The notes below the pieces were generated by a model. That model was not told the DNA's origin, searched no databases, and saw nothing but the letters and a program-made list of their open reading frames with translations. DNA of 64,000 nucleotides, taken from Ilyomonas sp965247435 (lineage in GTDB: Bacteria; Bacteroidota; Bacteroidia; Chitinophagales; Chitinophagaceae). This document shows positions 18,435-27,211 of this stretch, in pieces. The position numbers and the translations under genes are program-made. The stretch's first letter is position 1; each line of letters starts with the position of its first letter. The stretch spans positions 2,046,001 to 2,110,000 of the forward strand of contig OZ252019.1 of NCBI GenBank assembly GCA_965247435.1, given 5' to 3'.

Positions 18435-19715
18435 TTACTTACGGGTGTAAATTTTTCGGAGTACATCAAACCAGAAAGGACCGCCAAAGCTGGCCGCTAA
18501 GCCACTAATTAAAACACCTAAAATCTTTAACAACATCAGGTAACTGAAAAAGGGCAGTTGACTACGAAAAATACTATACTGAAATCCAACGGGCAGGTTG
18601 GCAGTATTGCGCAGGCTGTCGGCCCTTTGCAGAAAACGATAACTCAGCCGTTGTAGCGTATCTTTTACTGCGTTATGTGCCGGCAGCAGGCTTGTTCGGC
18701 CGGTATCATGCTTTGTACCGGAGTATAAACTTGCCGCCATGGAATCTTCCCTTGCTCTTGCGGCTGCATTATCCAGCACTTCTGCCGCTGCTATCGGGCT
18801 GGCAGCAGTATCCCGCATAGTGTTTAACACCGCATCAAGGTATAGAAGCGCATCTGCAGACAAAGAAGGTGTTGCAGCAAGCACAGAATCCGTAGTAGCG
18901 GTATTACGTCCGGAATATTCCGGTTTATTGGCTATATGGCTCAGCGTATCGGCGTTCTGCTGGTAATAATTAATCATCGCTTCGCGGGAAGAAGGATTAG
19001 CCGTGTAAAAACCAAATAGCTGGAAACTGTCTATATTCAGGATAAGGCCAAGCAGGCATCCTAACAGAAAAAGCCGTTGCCGCGTTTTCTTCTTATACCA
19101 CAGCGTAAGCCTGGCCGTAAAATCAATATACCACTTTTCGATAAAACGAACGAGGTGATTATAGATTTCAGCTTCCGTAACCCACTGGCCGGCGCTACCC
19201 GCATTGGCATTAAGTTCGGCGGTATTGATAGCCTGCGAAAGCATACTGACGACTGAGCCCGGTTTCAGTACCTGTGTAGCTGCTTTAAAGTTGAAAAGAG
19301 TAGCATGACTGAAATAGTTTTGTACCTGGTTTACAAACTGTTGTGGCTGTGTGGCATCTTTTTTAGATAACAGATTTTGCTGCAGCAGGGGTATCTGCAT
19401 TTGCACCAGGTGCGCGCTTCCCACCACTTCTACCAGTGTTTTGGCAAATACATCAGGCTCTATGTCGTTGGTAGGCTTATTGGCTTCCCGGCTCAGCAGA
19501 TCAATCGTGCCATGCAGGTAAAGCAGGGAAGCCCAGTTAACGCCATTGGGCAAATCCTGCAGTTGTTTAAACAGGTACTTGCGCATAAAACGCCCGCGCT
19601 CTGCTTTTAGCTGAGCGATTGCCTCATGTACGATGCTGCAGAAGATTGCAAACAAGGCCCAACTGATAATAATGGCTATGGCAGCCGCAAGGATTGGTGT
19701 TGACAGGATATTCAT
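18435..19715 (-). CDS. Conserved membrane protein of unknown function
   Basis: A 426-residue protein with an N-terminal membrane segment (residues about 5-27), one near the middle (LFLLGCLLGLILNIDSF) and one at the C-terminus (LKILGVLISGLAASFGGPFW, then FDVLRKIYTRK). This spacing, with a GxPFWFD-type ending, is one I recognise from an uncharacterised membrane family spread across bacteria. The stretch between segments is long and helical and probably faces one compartment. I start at the ATG at 19715 because the membrane segment then lies at the N-terminus. The frame is open to a TTG at 19868 with further hydrophobic sequence, so a longer form cannot be excluded. It is translated just before the amidohydrolase. 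Confidence 0.65.
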   Translation of the reverse strand: MNILSTPILAAAIAIIISWALFAIFCSIVHEAIAQLKAERGRFMRKYLFKQLQDLPNGVNWASLLYLHGTIDLLSREANKPTNDIEPDVFAKTLVEVVGSAHLVQMQIPLLQQNLLSKKDATQPQQFVNQVQNYFSHATLFNFKAATQVLKPGSVVSMLSQAINTAELNANAGSAGQWVTEAEIYNHLVRFIEKWYIDFTARLTLWYKKKTRQRLFLLGCLLGLILNIDSFQLFGFYTANPSSREAMINYYQQNADTLSHIANKPEYSGRNTATTDSVLAATPSLSADALLYLDAVLNTMRDTAASPIAAAEVLDNAAARAREDSMAASLYSGTKHDTGRTSLLPAHNAVKDTLQRLSYRFLQRADSLRNTANLPVGFQYSIFRSQLPFFSYLMLLKILGVLISGLAASFGGPFWFDVLRKIYTRK

Positions 19716-20014
19716 AGTATTGGAACCTGTTTTTTGAAGCGCTGAAAAAATTGTAGCAGGAACAGATAATAAAATAAAAAGTACCAACACATTTACATAA
19801 GCTGCTGTTACCGGCAATAAAATCAAAAGCAACAGCAATATACAACATCCGGTTTTGCGCAATGCCAAAAATTATAAAAATGAACAGCGATTTAATGAAG
19901 CGGCTCTCCATTTAGTAACTCCATTCAAAACAATTGATTCTCATTTCATTTAATGGCATAAAATTTACTTCATAATTACGGTAACATCTTTTCACTCACA
20001 AATCATTTTATTCT

Positions 20015-20989
20015 ATGCTTACCTCTGAAAAGCAGGCCATCAAACAAAATTTTTACTTCCAGGTTGCACCGAACATCTGGGGGTTTAAGGACATTTTCGT
20101 AAATATGTACATTATTCAGGATGGAGAAACCGGGAAATGGGTTTTGGTAGATGCGGGGTTGAAAACGTCTGCACCTAAAATTAAAAAAATGGCAGCAGAG
20201 CTGTTTGGAGAAGACAGCAAACCCAAAGCGATTATTCTAACCCATGGCCATTTCGATCATGTAGGCTCCCTGGAGCGGTTAGCCAACGAATGGCATGTGC
20301 CGGTTTACGCGCACTACCTGGAGTTGCCCTATATTACGGGCAAATCATCTTACCCGCCGCTGGACCCGACCGTTGGCGGTGGATTGATGTCCACAATGGC
20401 CTTTTTATATTCTACCAAGCCTGTTGATATCAGCAGCTTTGCAACTGCCCTGCCGGATGATGGAACAATACCGGTACTTCCGGGCTGGCAATGGATACAT
20501 ACACCGGGGCACGCGCCGGGACATATCAGTTTGTTTAGAAAAGAGGATAAAGTATTGATTGTGGGCGATGCCTTTGTAACTACCAAAGCCGAATCGGCGT
20601 TGAGTACGGCTTTCCAGGTAAAAAAGGTTTCGAGGCCGCCTGCGTATGCCACAACTGATTGGGTGGCTTCGTATGAGTCTGTTAAAAAATTATTGCTATT
20701 GCAACCGGAAACAGCCGCTACCGGTCATGGCAAGCCAATGTATGGCACCGAATTATTACGACAATTACTGGATTTATATGAACATTTTGATGAAGTGGCT
20801 ATCCCGGAAAAAGGCCGCTATGTAAACGAGCCTGCTGTACAGGATGCCAGCGGCGTTATGTACGTGCCGCCATTGAGTGCAGAAGCAGAATATAAAAAAT
20901 GGATTTACATTGGCAGCGCTGCCCTTTTTGCGGCGGCCGTAATTGTTGCTACTACAAAAAAGAAAAAGAAAAGCAGGTTCTACATATAA
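20015..20989 (+). CDS. Metallo-beta-lactamase-fold hydrolase with C-terminal membrane anchor
   Basis: A 324-residue protein of the MBL superfamily. The zinc motif HxHxDH is H77-G-H79-F-D81-H82; further ligands are in HTPGHAPGHIS, the aspartate in VGDAF and the histidine in ATGHGKPM. All are present, so a dinuclear zinc site is expected. The C-terminal end has a hydrophobic segment (WIYIGSAALFAAAVIVATT) followed by a lysine cluster, indicating a tail anchor. The substrate is not evident; glyoxalase-II-like or lactonase activity is possible. A very strong terminator follows. Confidence 0.88.
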   Translation: MLTSEKQAIKQNFYFQVAPNIWGFKDIFVNMYIIQDGETGKWVLVDAGLKTSAPKIKKMAAELFGEDSKPKAIILTHGHFDHVGSLERLANEWHVPVYAHYLELPYITGKSSYPPLDPTVGGGLMSTMAFLYSTKPVDISSFATALPDDGTIPVLPGWQWIHTPGHAPGHISLFRKEDKVLIVGDAFVTTKAESALSTAFQVKKVSRPPAYATTDWVASYESVKKLLLLQPETAATGHGKPMYGTELLRQLLDLYEHFDEVAIPEKGRYVNEPAVQDASGVMYVPPLSAEAEYKKWIYIGSAALFAAAVIVATTKKKKKSRFYI

Positions 20990-21011
20990 AATTCAGCACT
21001 CTTTTTTTAAC

Positions 21012-21044
21012 GCTGACAGGGTTTGAAACCCTGTCAGCTTTTTT
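21012..21044 (+). terminator. Intrinsic terminator after the MBL-fold gene
   Basis: A 10-bp GC-rich stem (GCTGACAGGG/CCCTGTCAGC), extendable through TTT/AAA, followed by a run of six T. It overlaps the far end of the decayed VOC gene. Confidence 0.9.
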
Positions 21045-21358
21045 ATTAGTACGCGTCTGTTTCTCGAAATTTTATTTCTCAACATTCTGCCGCCTGCTAT
21101 TGCTACCCTGTTCAAGACGGTTTCCAGGTTCTCACCGCCATTCAATTACACCTTCACTCCGCCTTTAGATGGTTTGAAGCCTTCGGCCTGTACAATGCCT
21201 TCTTTCTCAAATTCGTATAACAAAAAACCCATTCGCTTGTTGCCAACCACCGCATCCGGCATTACAAAATCGAAGAGACTATTGTAAAATTGCTTGGTAC
21301 TTTCAAAATCGTTCACCGGAATTTCAACCCAGTTAACTGCATTTAAAACTATCTTTAT
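21045..21358 (-). pseudogene. Decayed VOC-family (glyoxalase/dioxygenase fold) gene
   Basis: Reading the minus strand from 21358 gives one frame that begins IKIVLNAVNWVEIPVNDFES and continues with QFYNSLFDFVMPDAVV and IVQAEGFKPSKGGVKV. A TAA then interrupts at 21146-21148, after which the same frame goes on with LNGGENLETVLNRVAIAGGR. This matches the order in VOC-superfamily proteins (NWxEIPVxDxxxAxxFY, then VYLNGGxDLxxVLxRVxxAGG). The tyrosine usual before LNGG is replaced by the stop, and the expected start ATG reads ATA at 21356-21358. The sequence loses similarity after RMLRNKIS and runs into the terminator of the neighbour. Start lost, nonsense mutation and truncated end make it a dead gene. 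It is recent enough to keep one frame. Confidence 0.75.
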
Positions 21359-21385
21359 AAACTGTTTCTGAATGTAGGTGTGGTA

Positions 21386-23230
21386 CTACTTTGTTAGTTC
21401 AATAATCCACATCCGTTGCGCCGGCATAGAAAAAGAGGGAAGTACTGTTTGCCCCGTAAGTACATTTTTTCCGCCGCTGAAACCGGCTGTACGTTCTGCA
21501 TAATCATTCAATTGCATTGCTTTTTCCTTATCGCTTGTGTTCATAATGCACATAACCGTCTGCGCATCGGTGTACCTGAAATAAAGGTACAATCCATCAA
21601 CCGGAATGTATTGCATCAGTTTTCCCTTTGTTAGCGCCGGGGATGTTTTGCGGTAATTCGCCAAAGTTTTTATCAATTGCTGCACCGCTAATGCAGTATC
21701 GCTGATGCCGGCGCCGGTAAAAGCATTGGCTGCATCGCCGCTCCAGCCGCCCGGAAAATCGGAACGCAGTAAGCCATCCGGGTTGTTGACGCCTTTCATC
21801 AGTACCTCATCGCCATAATACATCTGCGGAATACCACGGGCGGTGAGTAACCATTCAAATCCCATTTTATCCTTTTCCACATCTTCATTTACAACCGAAA
21901 ACCAGCGCGTTAAATCATGATTGTCTAAAAAAATACAATTTCGGGTAGCATCGGTATATAATAAATCGTTGCTCAGGGTTTGGTACAATCTTCCAACGCC
22001 TTCCTGCCAGCCGAAAGATTGCATAAGTGCAGGCTGGATGCCTTCAAACAAAAGCGTGGCATCTACCACGCCCTGCAGATTGCTTTTAAATGTCGTATTC
22101 ATGATGTTGTCAGCAAAATAAGCCTGGTTTAATACACCATGCACCAGTGTTTCACCAAACATGGTAATCTTAGGAAATTCATCCGTCAGTGCTTTATTGC
22201 AGCGGTTCATAAACGGCAGATCATTATAAATATAAGTATCAATACGCCAGCCGTCAACGCCAAACATCTCCACGCTCCAGATAGCGTGCTGTATAAGAAA
22301 ATTAGCCACATACGGATTGCTTTGATTGATGTCCGGCATTTCGGTAGTAAACCAGCCGTCAACCAGTTTTTGCTCTTCGCTTTTTGAACCGTGGATGTCA
22401 AAAGCCGTCTGGTCCCGGTAATTGGTTTGGGTGAATGTTGGCCATTGGTGCAGCCAGTCTTTCATCGGCGGATCCACCACTGTAAAATGGTAAATACCTA
22501 CATGATTATACACAGCGTCCTGGATCAGTTTCATACCACGCTGGTGCAGCGCATCGCTCAACGCTTTGTATTTTTCCGCACCGCCAATGCGCTTATCTAT
22601 TGCATAATGGTTGGTAAAAGCGTAGCCATGCTCCGTGCGGTTGGGCATATCGTTTTCTAAAACCGGCGTTAACCATACCGTTGTTACACCGAGGTCGTGC
22701 AGGTAATCGAGGTGGTTGATGACGCCCTGCAAATCGCCGCCATGCCGCAGGTACATCGAGTCGCGGTTGAGCGACTGGTCCTTCATGCCGGCGATTCTGT
22801 CGTTGCCGGTATCGCCATTGCTAAACCGGTCGGGCATCAGCAAATAAATAAAATCAGAGGCATTCACGCCCTGTGCAAATGCACTTCCATTGCCGCTCCT
22901 GCGCTTCTTTAGTTCATAATTAATAACAAAGCTGCTGTCTTTTTGTTTAATGATAATTTTACAAACGCCAGGCTTTGCAGCGGCAGTAATTTTTAAATCG
23001 AGAAAAAGGTAGTTGTTACTTTCCACTTTATTCGTTTGGTGTAACTGAACGCCGGGATAGGATAAGCTGGCGGAGGCGCCCGTTGCGATGTTTGGATAGT
23101 GAACCATTAGTTGCAGGTTCTGATTCTTCATACCCACAAACCAGTTGGTAGGATAAACGTCTAAATTTTGTGCTGATACATACAGGCAGCCTGAGAAAAA
23201 AATAAAGAAGGAAAAGATTTTTCTATACAT
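21386..23230 (-). CDS. Secreted alpha-amylase family (GH13) glycosidase with cyclomaltodextrinase N-domain
   Basis: A 614-residue periplasmic or surface enzyme acting on alpha-glucans. A signal peptide (MYRKIFSFFIFFSGCLYVSA) is followed by an N-terminal beta-sandwich of the cyclomaltodextrinase type (about 25-110). The GH13 barrel starts at FIYLLMPDRFSNGDTGND. The nucleophile is D331 in GWRIDTY, the acid/base is E360 in FGETLV, and the third aspartate lies in FLDNHD. A C-terminal beta domain ends the protein. It lies 58 bases after the MFS transporter gene on the same strand, forming a maltodextrin-use operon. Neopullulanase or cyclomaltodextrinase activity is likely. Confidence 0.93.
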   Translation of the reverse strand: MYRKIFSFFIFFSGCLYVSAQNLDVYPTNWFVGMKNQNLQLMVHYPNIATGASASLSYPGVQLHQTNKVESNNYLFLDLKITAAAKPGVCKIIIKQKDSSFVINYELKKRRSGNGSAFAQGVNASDFIYLLMPDRFSNGDTGNDRIAGMKDQSLNRDSMYLRHGGDLQGVINHLDYLHDLGVTTVWLTPVLENDMPNRTEHGYAFTNHYAIDKRIGGAEKYKALSDALHQRGMKLIQDAVYNHVGIYHFTVVDPPMKDWLHQWPTFTQTNYRDQTAFDIHGSKSEEQKLVDGWFTTEMPDINQSNPYVANFLIQHAIWSVEMFGVDGWRIDTYIYNDLPFMNRCNKALTDEFPKITMFGETLVHGVLNQAYFADNIMNTTFKSNLQGVVDATLLFEGIQPALMQSFGWQEGVGRLYQTLSNDLLYTDATRNCIFLDNHDLTRWFSVVNEDVEKDKMGFEWLLTARGIPQMYYGDEVLMKGVNNPDGLLRSDFPGGWSGDAANAFTGAGISDTALAVQQLIKTLANYRKTSPALTKGKLMQYIPVDGLYLYFRYTDAQTVMCIMNTSDKEKAMQLNDYAERTAGFSGGKNVLTGQTVLPSFSMPAQRMWIIELTK

Positions 23231-23288
23231 CAGGATAAGCAGGTTTTAAAAAAAATGGGTATTTAAAGACTGGAGATATATTCTTTAC

Positions 23289-24692
23289 TTACCTAACAGA
23301 AGTGTTTAACAACTCTATATCCTCCATCATTTCTTTGGGTGTTTCCTGGTAATTTTCATTTACAATTACATTCAGCAGGCCGGCAATTATCATGGAGATG
23401 CCACCAACCAATAATGCATAAATGCTTTCATCGTTAAATACATGTTTTACAAAAAAACCTAAGATTGCAGCAGCCAATATTTGTGGGATTACAATAAAGA
23501 AATTAAATACGCCCATGTAAAAACCCATTTTTTTTGCCGGAAGCGCCCCTGCAAGGATGGCATACGGCATTGTAAGTGTGGAAGCCCAGGCCAGCCCTAT
23601 CAATGCCATAGAAAAAAGCAAGGTATGGTTGTCTTTTATAAAGAAAATGGAAATTAAACCAACACCACCTAATATCAAACAAATCATGTGCGTCAACCGC
23701 CGGCTGATTTTTGCTGCCAGCATGGGTAATATAAATGCCGCCAACGCAGAAATGCCATTATATACCATAAACATTACGCCTACCCAATCGCCGGCATCCT
23801 GAAATGCTTTGGAAGTAGTGTCCGTTGTGCCATAAACGCTTTGCGCTACTCCGGCAGTAGTATAGATCCACATAGAAAAAAAAGCAAGCCAGGTAAAGAA
23901 TTGCACTACTGCTAACTGAAGCATCGTTCTCGGCATAGAACTGATACCCTGAACGATTTCGGTAAAAATATGCGCAACACCCTTCCCTCTTCTTTTTTCT
24001 TCTTCAAAAGCCTGCATGTCATCGGGCGGATACTCTTTGGAAGTAAATACGGTCCATAATACAGCAGCTAAAAAAACAAAACCTCCGATATAAAATGAAT
24101 ACTTCACTGAATCCGGAACAGTGCCTTGAGCAGCTGTGTTGGAAATATTAAATACATTAGTAAAAATATAAGGTAATAAAGATGCGATTACGGCTCCGAG
24201 GCCAATAAAAAATGTTTGCATGGCGAAGCCGGTGGTACGCTGCGATGCAGGTAATTTATCGCCTACAAACGCTCGGAAAGGCTCCATCGAAATATTGATG
24301 GAAGCATCTAATATCCAGAGCAGCATGGCAGCCATCCAAAGCGCATAAGAGTTAGGCATCAGCAGTAATGCAATTGATGCCAGGATAGAACCAATAAAGA
24401 AGAAAAGACGCCGCCTTCCCCAGAACGGATGCCAGGTTCTGTCGCTCAAATAACCAATGACAGGTTGGATAACCAGCCCGGTAAACGGTGCGGCAATCCA
24501 GAGTATTGCAATCTTATCAAGGTCGGCACCTAACGTTTGAAAAATACGGCTGACATTGGCATTCTGCAAGGCAAAGCCAAACTGGATACCAAAAAAACCA
24601 AAGCTCATGTTGAAGAGCTGAGACAGACTCAATTTCGGCTTTTCCAGTGTCAATGAATTTACGCTGGATGATAATATTGCCATAGCAATCAT
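23289..24692 (-). CDS. MFS transporter, SLC45/maltose-type
   Basis: A 467-residue inner-membrane protein with about 12 hydrophobic segments. The loop after the second segment, IGYLSDRTWHPFWGRRR, is the MFS signature in the form found in sugar transporters of the glycoside-pentoside/SLC45 group. The start is the ATG at 24692; ATG at 24683 is a near alternative. The GH13 gene follows closely, so import of maltose or short maltodextrins is the best guess. No SusC/SusD pair is seen nearby. Confidence 0.85.
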   Translation of the reverse strand: MIAMAILSSSVNSLTLEKPKLSLSQLFNMSFGFFGIQFGFALQNANVSRIFQTLGADLDKIAILWIAAPFTGLVIQPVIGYLSDRTWHPFWGRRRLFFFIGSILASIALLLMPNSYALWMAAMLLWILDASINISMEPFRAFVGDKLPASQRTTGFAMQTFFIGLGAVIASLLPYIFTNVFNISNTAAQGTVPDSVKYSFYIGGFVFLAAVLWTVFTSKEYPPDDMQAFEEEKRRGKGVAHIFTEIVQGISSMPRTMLQLAVVQFFTWLAFFSMWIYTTAGVAQSVYGTTDTTSKAFQDAGDWVGVMFMVYNGISALAAFILPMLAAKISRRLTHMICLILGGVGLISIFFIKDNHTLLFSMALIGLAWASTLTMPYAILAGALPAKKMGFYMGVFNFFIVIPQILAAAILGFFVKHVFNDESIYALLVGGISMIIAGLLNVIVNENYQETPKEMMEDIELLNTSVR

Positions 24693-24763
24693 TTAGGGTA
24701 ACAAATATGAATAAAAAAGTTGAGTACCAATCTTACTTCTTTAATTATTAAGGCGTACACCTT

Positions 24764-24771
24764 ACTTTTGC
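24764..24771 (+). promoter_or_regulatory. Promoter -7 box (TACTTTTG) for sucD
   Basis: A TAnnTTTG match followed by GC, ending 19 bases before the sucD ATG. The leader would be short (about a dozen bases). Confidence 0.55.
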
Positions 24772-24790
24772 TCCACTTAAAAATTAACCT

Positions 24791-25663
24791 ATGGCTGTGT
24801 TGGTCAACAAAGATTCTAAAATCATCGTCCAGGGTTTTACAGGCACCGAAGGCACCTTTCATGCTTCCCAAATGATTGAATATGGCACCAATGTCGTGGG
24901 CGGCGTTACACCCGGCAAAGGTGGCAGCACACACCTGGAGCGGCCTGTGTTTAATACAGTAGCTGATGCAGTGCACACAACCGGCGCTAATGTAAGTATC
25001 ATTTTTGTGCCGCCTGCTTTTGCTGCCGATGCTATTATGGAAGCAGGCGATGCAGGCATTGCACTGATCGTTTGTATTACAGAAGGTATTCCAACACAGG
25101 ATATGGTTAAAGTAAAAAACTATCTACAGGGGAAAGATACAAGGCTGATAGGCCCGAATTGCCCAGGCGTAATTACGGCCGGCGAAGCTAAAGTGGGCAT
25201 TATGCCGGGCTTTATCTTTAAGCCGGGCAAAATCGGAATTGTGTCAAAAAGCGGCACCCTTACCTATGAAGCGGCCGACCAGGCAGTGAAAGCAGGTCTT
25301 GGAATAAGCACCGCCATTGGTATTGGCGGCGATCCGATTATAGGAACACCTACTAAAGAGGCCGTACAATTATTGATGAACGACCCGGATACAGATGGCA
25401 TAATAATGATCGGGGAGATCGGCGGCGGTATGGAAGCAGAAGCTGCCCGCTGGATAAAAGACAATTCCACAAAACCGGTAGTCGGCTTTATAGCCGGACA
25501 AACAGCGCCTCCTGGCAGGCGCATGGGACATGCTGGCGCTATTGTAGGCGGTGCGGATGATACGGCCGAAGCTAAAATGCGCATCATGGAAGAATGTGGT
25601 ATCCATGTGGTGGCAAGCCCTGCAGACATCGGTAAAACAATGGCCGCCGCTTTACAGCAATAA
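24791..25663 (+). CDS. sucD: Succinyl-CoA ligase alpha subunit
   Basis: The 290-residue alpha subunit of the TCA-cycle enzyme that interconverts succinyl-CoA and succinate with nucleotide phosphorylation. The CoA-binding N-domain has GFTGTEGTFHASQMIEYG and GGVTPGKGG. The phosphohistidine is H247 in RRMGHAGAIVGG. The middle GPNCPGVI and the C-terminal helix are as expected, and length fits the family. The beta subunit gene is not adjacent, unlike the usual sucCD pair. A hairpin with a T-run follows. Confidence 0.97.
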   Translation: MAVLVNKDSKIIVQGFTGTEGTFHASQMIEYGTNVVGGVTPGKGGSTHLERPVFNTVADAVHTTGANVSIIFVPPAFAADAIMEAGDAGIALIVCITEGIPTQDMVKVKNYLQGKDTRLIGPNCPGVITAGEAKVGIMPGFIFKPGKIGIVSKSGTLTYEAADQAVKAGLGISTAIGIGGDPIIGTPTKEAVQLLMNDPDTDGIIMIGEIGGGMEAEAARWIKDNSTKPVVGFIAGQTAPPGRRMGHAGAIVGGADDTAEAKMRIMEECGIHVVASPADIGKTMAAALQQ

Positions 25664-25685
25664 TTATTTTTGTACGTTATAATAG

Positions 25686-25720
25686 AATGTTACGCCGTTC
25701 TAGACGGAACATTTTTTTTA
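25686..25720 (+). terminator. Likely terminator after sucD
   Basis: Stem AATGTT.CCGT / ACGGAACATT with a 3-base bulge on the left arm, followed by eight T. Confidence 0.6.
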
Positions 25721-25820
25721 TAATACTCCATCTTCTTTTACCACACGTCAATTATGCTCTGTATTTCCCGGCAGATTTTCAATTAACAATATTCAATAAA
25801 AAATATTCAATCTCTTTCCT

Positions 25821-25828
25821 TACCTTCG
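25821..25828 (+). promoter_or_regulatory. Promoter -7 box (TACCTTCG) for the rpsF operon
   Basis: A one-mismatch TAnnTTTG box 42 bases before the rpsF start. The same TACCTTCGC variant precedes purL. Confidence 0.4.
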
Positions 25829-25870
25829 CCGGCCTTAAATTTATTTTTTAATTAAACAAACAACAGGGTA

Positions 25871-26236
25871 ATGAGCAATTACGAATTGATGGTGATTTTT
25901 ACCCCTGTGCTTTCTGAAGACGAATTCAAAAACGTTCAGAAAAAGTACACCGACTTCATTACGGAGAATGGTGGAACTATTGCGCACAGTAACCCGTGGG
26001 GATTAAAATCACTGGCGTATTCTGTACAGAAAAAAACTACTGGTATTTACTGGGTTTTAGAGTACAGCGCGCCATCCAGCTTCAATGAGAAGTTAAAGAT
26101 CCAGATTTTACGTGACGAGCAAATTATGCGCTTCATGTACACTGCACTCGACAAGTACGCCGTTGAGTACAATGAGAAAAAGAGAAGTGGCGTACGCACA
26201 CAGGTTGACAAATTAGAGGAGGTAAGCAATGCCTAA
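25871..26236 (+). CDS. rpsF: Ribosomal protein bS6
   Basis: The 121-residue S6 protein of the small subunit, which binds with S18 on 16S rRNA. The N-terminal strand MSNYELMVIFTPVLSEDEF and the segment NPWGLKSLAYSVQKKTTGIY are typical. The end is a charged tail. The stop overlaps the rpsR start by eight bases, so translation of the pair is coupled, in line with the S6-S18 heterodimer. Confidence 0.97.
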   Translation: MSNYELMVIFTPVLSEDEFKNVQKKYTDFITENGGTIAHSNPWGLKSLAYSVQKKTTGIYWVLEYSAPSSFNEKLKIQILRDEQIMRFMYTALDKYAVEYNEKKRSGVRTQVDKLEEVSNA

Positions 26237-26495
26237 AGCAAATGAAATTAAATACCTGACCGCCATTAAACAGGAAAAGCCAAAGAAGAAATTCTGCCGC
26301 TTCAAAAAATATGGCATCAAGTACATTGATTACAAAGATGTTGAGTTTCTAAAGAAATTTATTAACGAGCAAGGTAAGTTATTGCCCCGCCGCCTTACCG
26401 GCAATTCATTAAAGTATCAGCGCAAAGTGTCTGATGCCGTAAAGAAAGCCCGACAGATGGCACTGTTGCCCTTTGTTACCGATTTATTGAAATAA
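26229..26495 (+). CDS. rpsR: Ribosomal protein bS18
   Basis: The 88-residue S18 protein of the small subunit platform. CRFKKYGIKYIDYKDVEFL and PRRLTGNSLKYQRKV are the conserved RNA-contact regions. The ATG at 26229 lies inside the last codons of rpsF. No ssb or priB gene lies between them, as is usual in Bacteroidota. Confidence 0.97.
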   Translation: MPKANEIKYLTAIKQEKPKKKFCRFKKYGIKYIDYKDVEFLKKFINEQGKLLPRRLTGNSLKYQRKVSDAVKKARQMALLPFVTDLLK

Positions 26496-26646
26496 ACTGT
26501 AAAAGTGAAAGGCCGGAAGTGAAACATAAAACATAAGTTCCTCATTTCCCTTCTCTCCCTTAATAACCATTAGTCACCATTCCCTAATCTGCCGCAGGCG
26601 GAGACAGTTAAAACTAACTGGGCACTTGGGAACTAAAAAAACAATC

Positions 26647-27093
26647 ATGCAGGTAATATTAATTCAGGATGTAGATAATTTAGGCGGTGCAAACGAGCTT
26701 GCCACGGTAAAAAATGGTTACGCGCGCAACTATCTCATTCCTAAAAAAATGGCGGTAGAAGCAAACACTTCCAACATGAAACAGTTGGAAGAAAAGCAAA
26801 AAGTGAAGGCTAAAAAAGAAGCCGGAATGCTTGCGGAAATCAATAAGGTAATAGCGGTACTGAGAGAATCGCCTGTAAAAGTAAATGCAAAAACAGGCAC
26901 CAGCGGTAAGATTTTTGGCAGTATTACTTCTTTGCAGATTGCACGCGCCATCCGAGACCAGAAAGGATATGAGATTGACCGCAAACGTATCCAGATAACA
27001 GATGAAGTAAAAGAATTAGGCACTTATAAAGCTTCTGTAGATTTTGGTAATGGCAACAGTACCGAGATTGATTTTGAAGTGATAGGTGAATAA
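26647..27093 (+). CDS. rplI: Ribosomal protein bL9
   Basis: The 148-residue L9 protein of the large subunit. The N-terminal RNA-binding domain MQVILIQDVDNLGG and KNGYARNYLIPKKMAV, the long connecting helix and the C-terminal domain with GKIFGSITSLQIARAI are all present. I start at the ATG at 26647; the frame also has a TTG at 26626, but family proteins begin MxVILxxDV. A 151-base gap separates it from rpsR, holding a small GC-rich hairpin (26589-26603). A terminator follows. Confidence 0.96.
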   Translation: MQVILIQDVDNLGGANELATVKNGYARNYLIPKKMAVEANTSNMKQLEEKQKVKAKKEAGMLAEINKVIAVLRESPVKVNAKTGTSGKIFGSITSLQIARAIRDQKGYEIDRKRIQITDEVKELGTYKASVDFGNGNSTEIDFEVIGE

Positions 27094-27120
27094 AATAGTT
27101 ATACTACTTATAATTAGATA

Positions 27121-27149
27121 ACCCGCAATAGTCTTGTTGCGGGTTTTTT
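27121..27149 (+). terminator. Intrinsic terminator after rplI
   Basis: An 8-bp stem (ACCCGCAA/TTGCGGGT) with an 8-base loop and a T-run. Confidence 0.85.
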
Positions 27150-27178
27150 GTTTTGAAGCAATATAAACACCTCAAACT

Positions 27179-27186
27179 TATATTTG
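27179..27186 (+). promoter_or_regulatory. Promoter -7 box (TATATTTG) for pheT
   Basis: An exact TAnnTTTG match 25 bases before the pheT ATG, with TTTTG about 23 bases upstream as a -33 element. Confidence 0.6.
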
Positions 27187-27211
27187 CAGCTACAGGTATA
27201 AATCTAAACAA

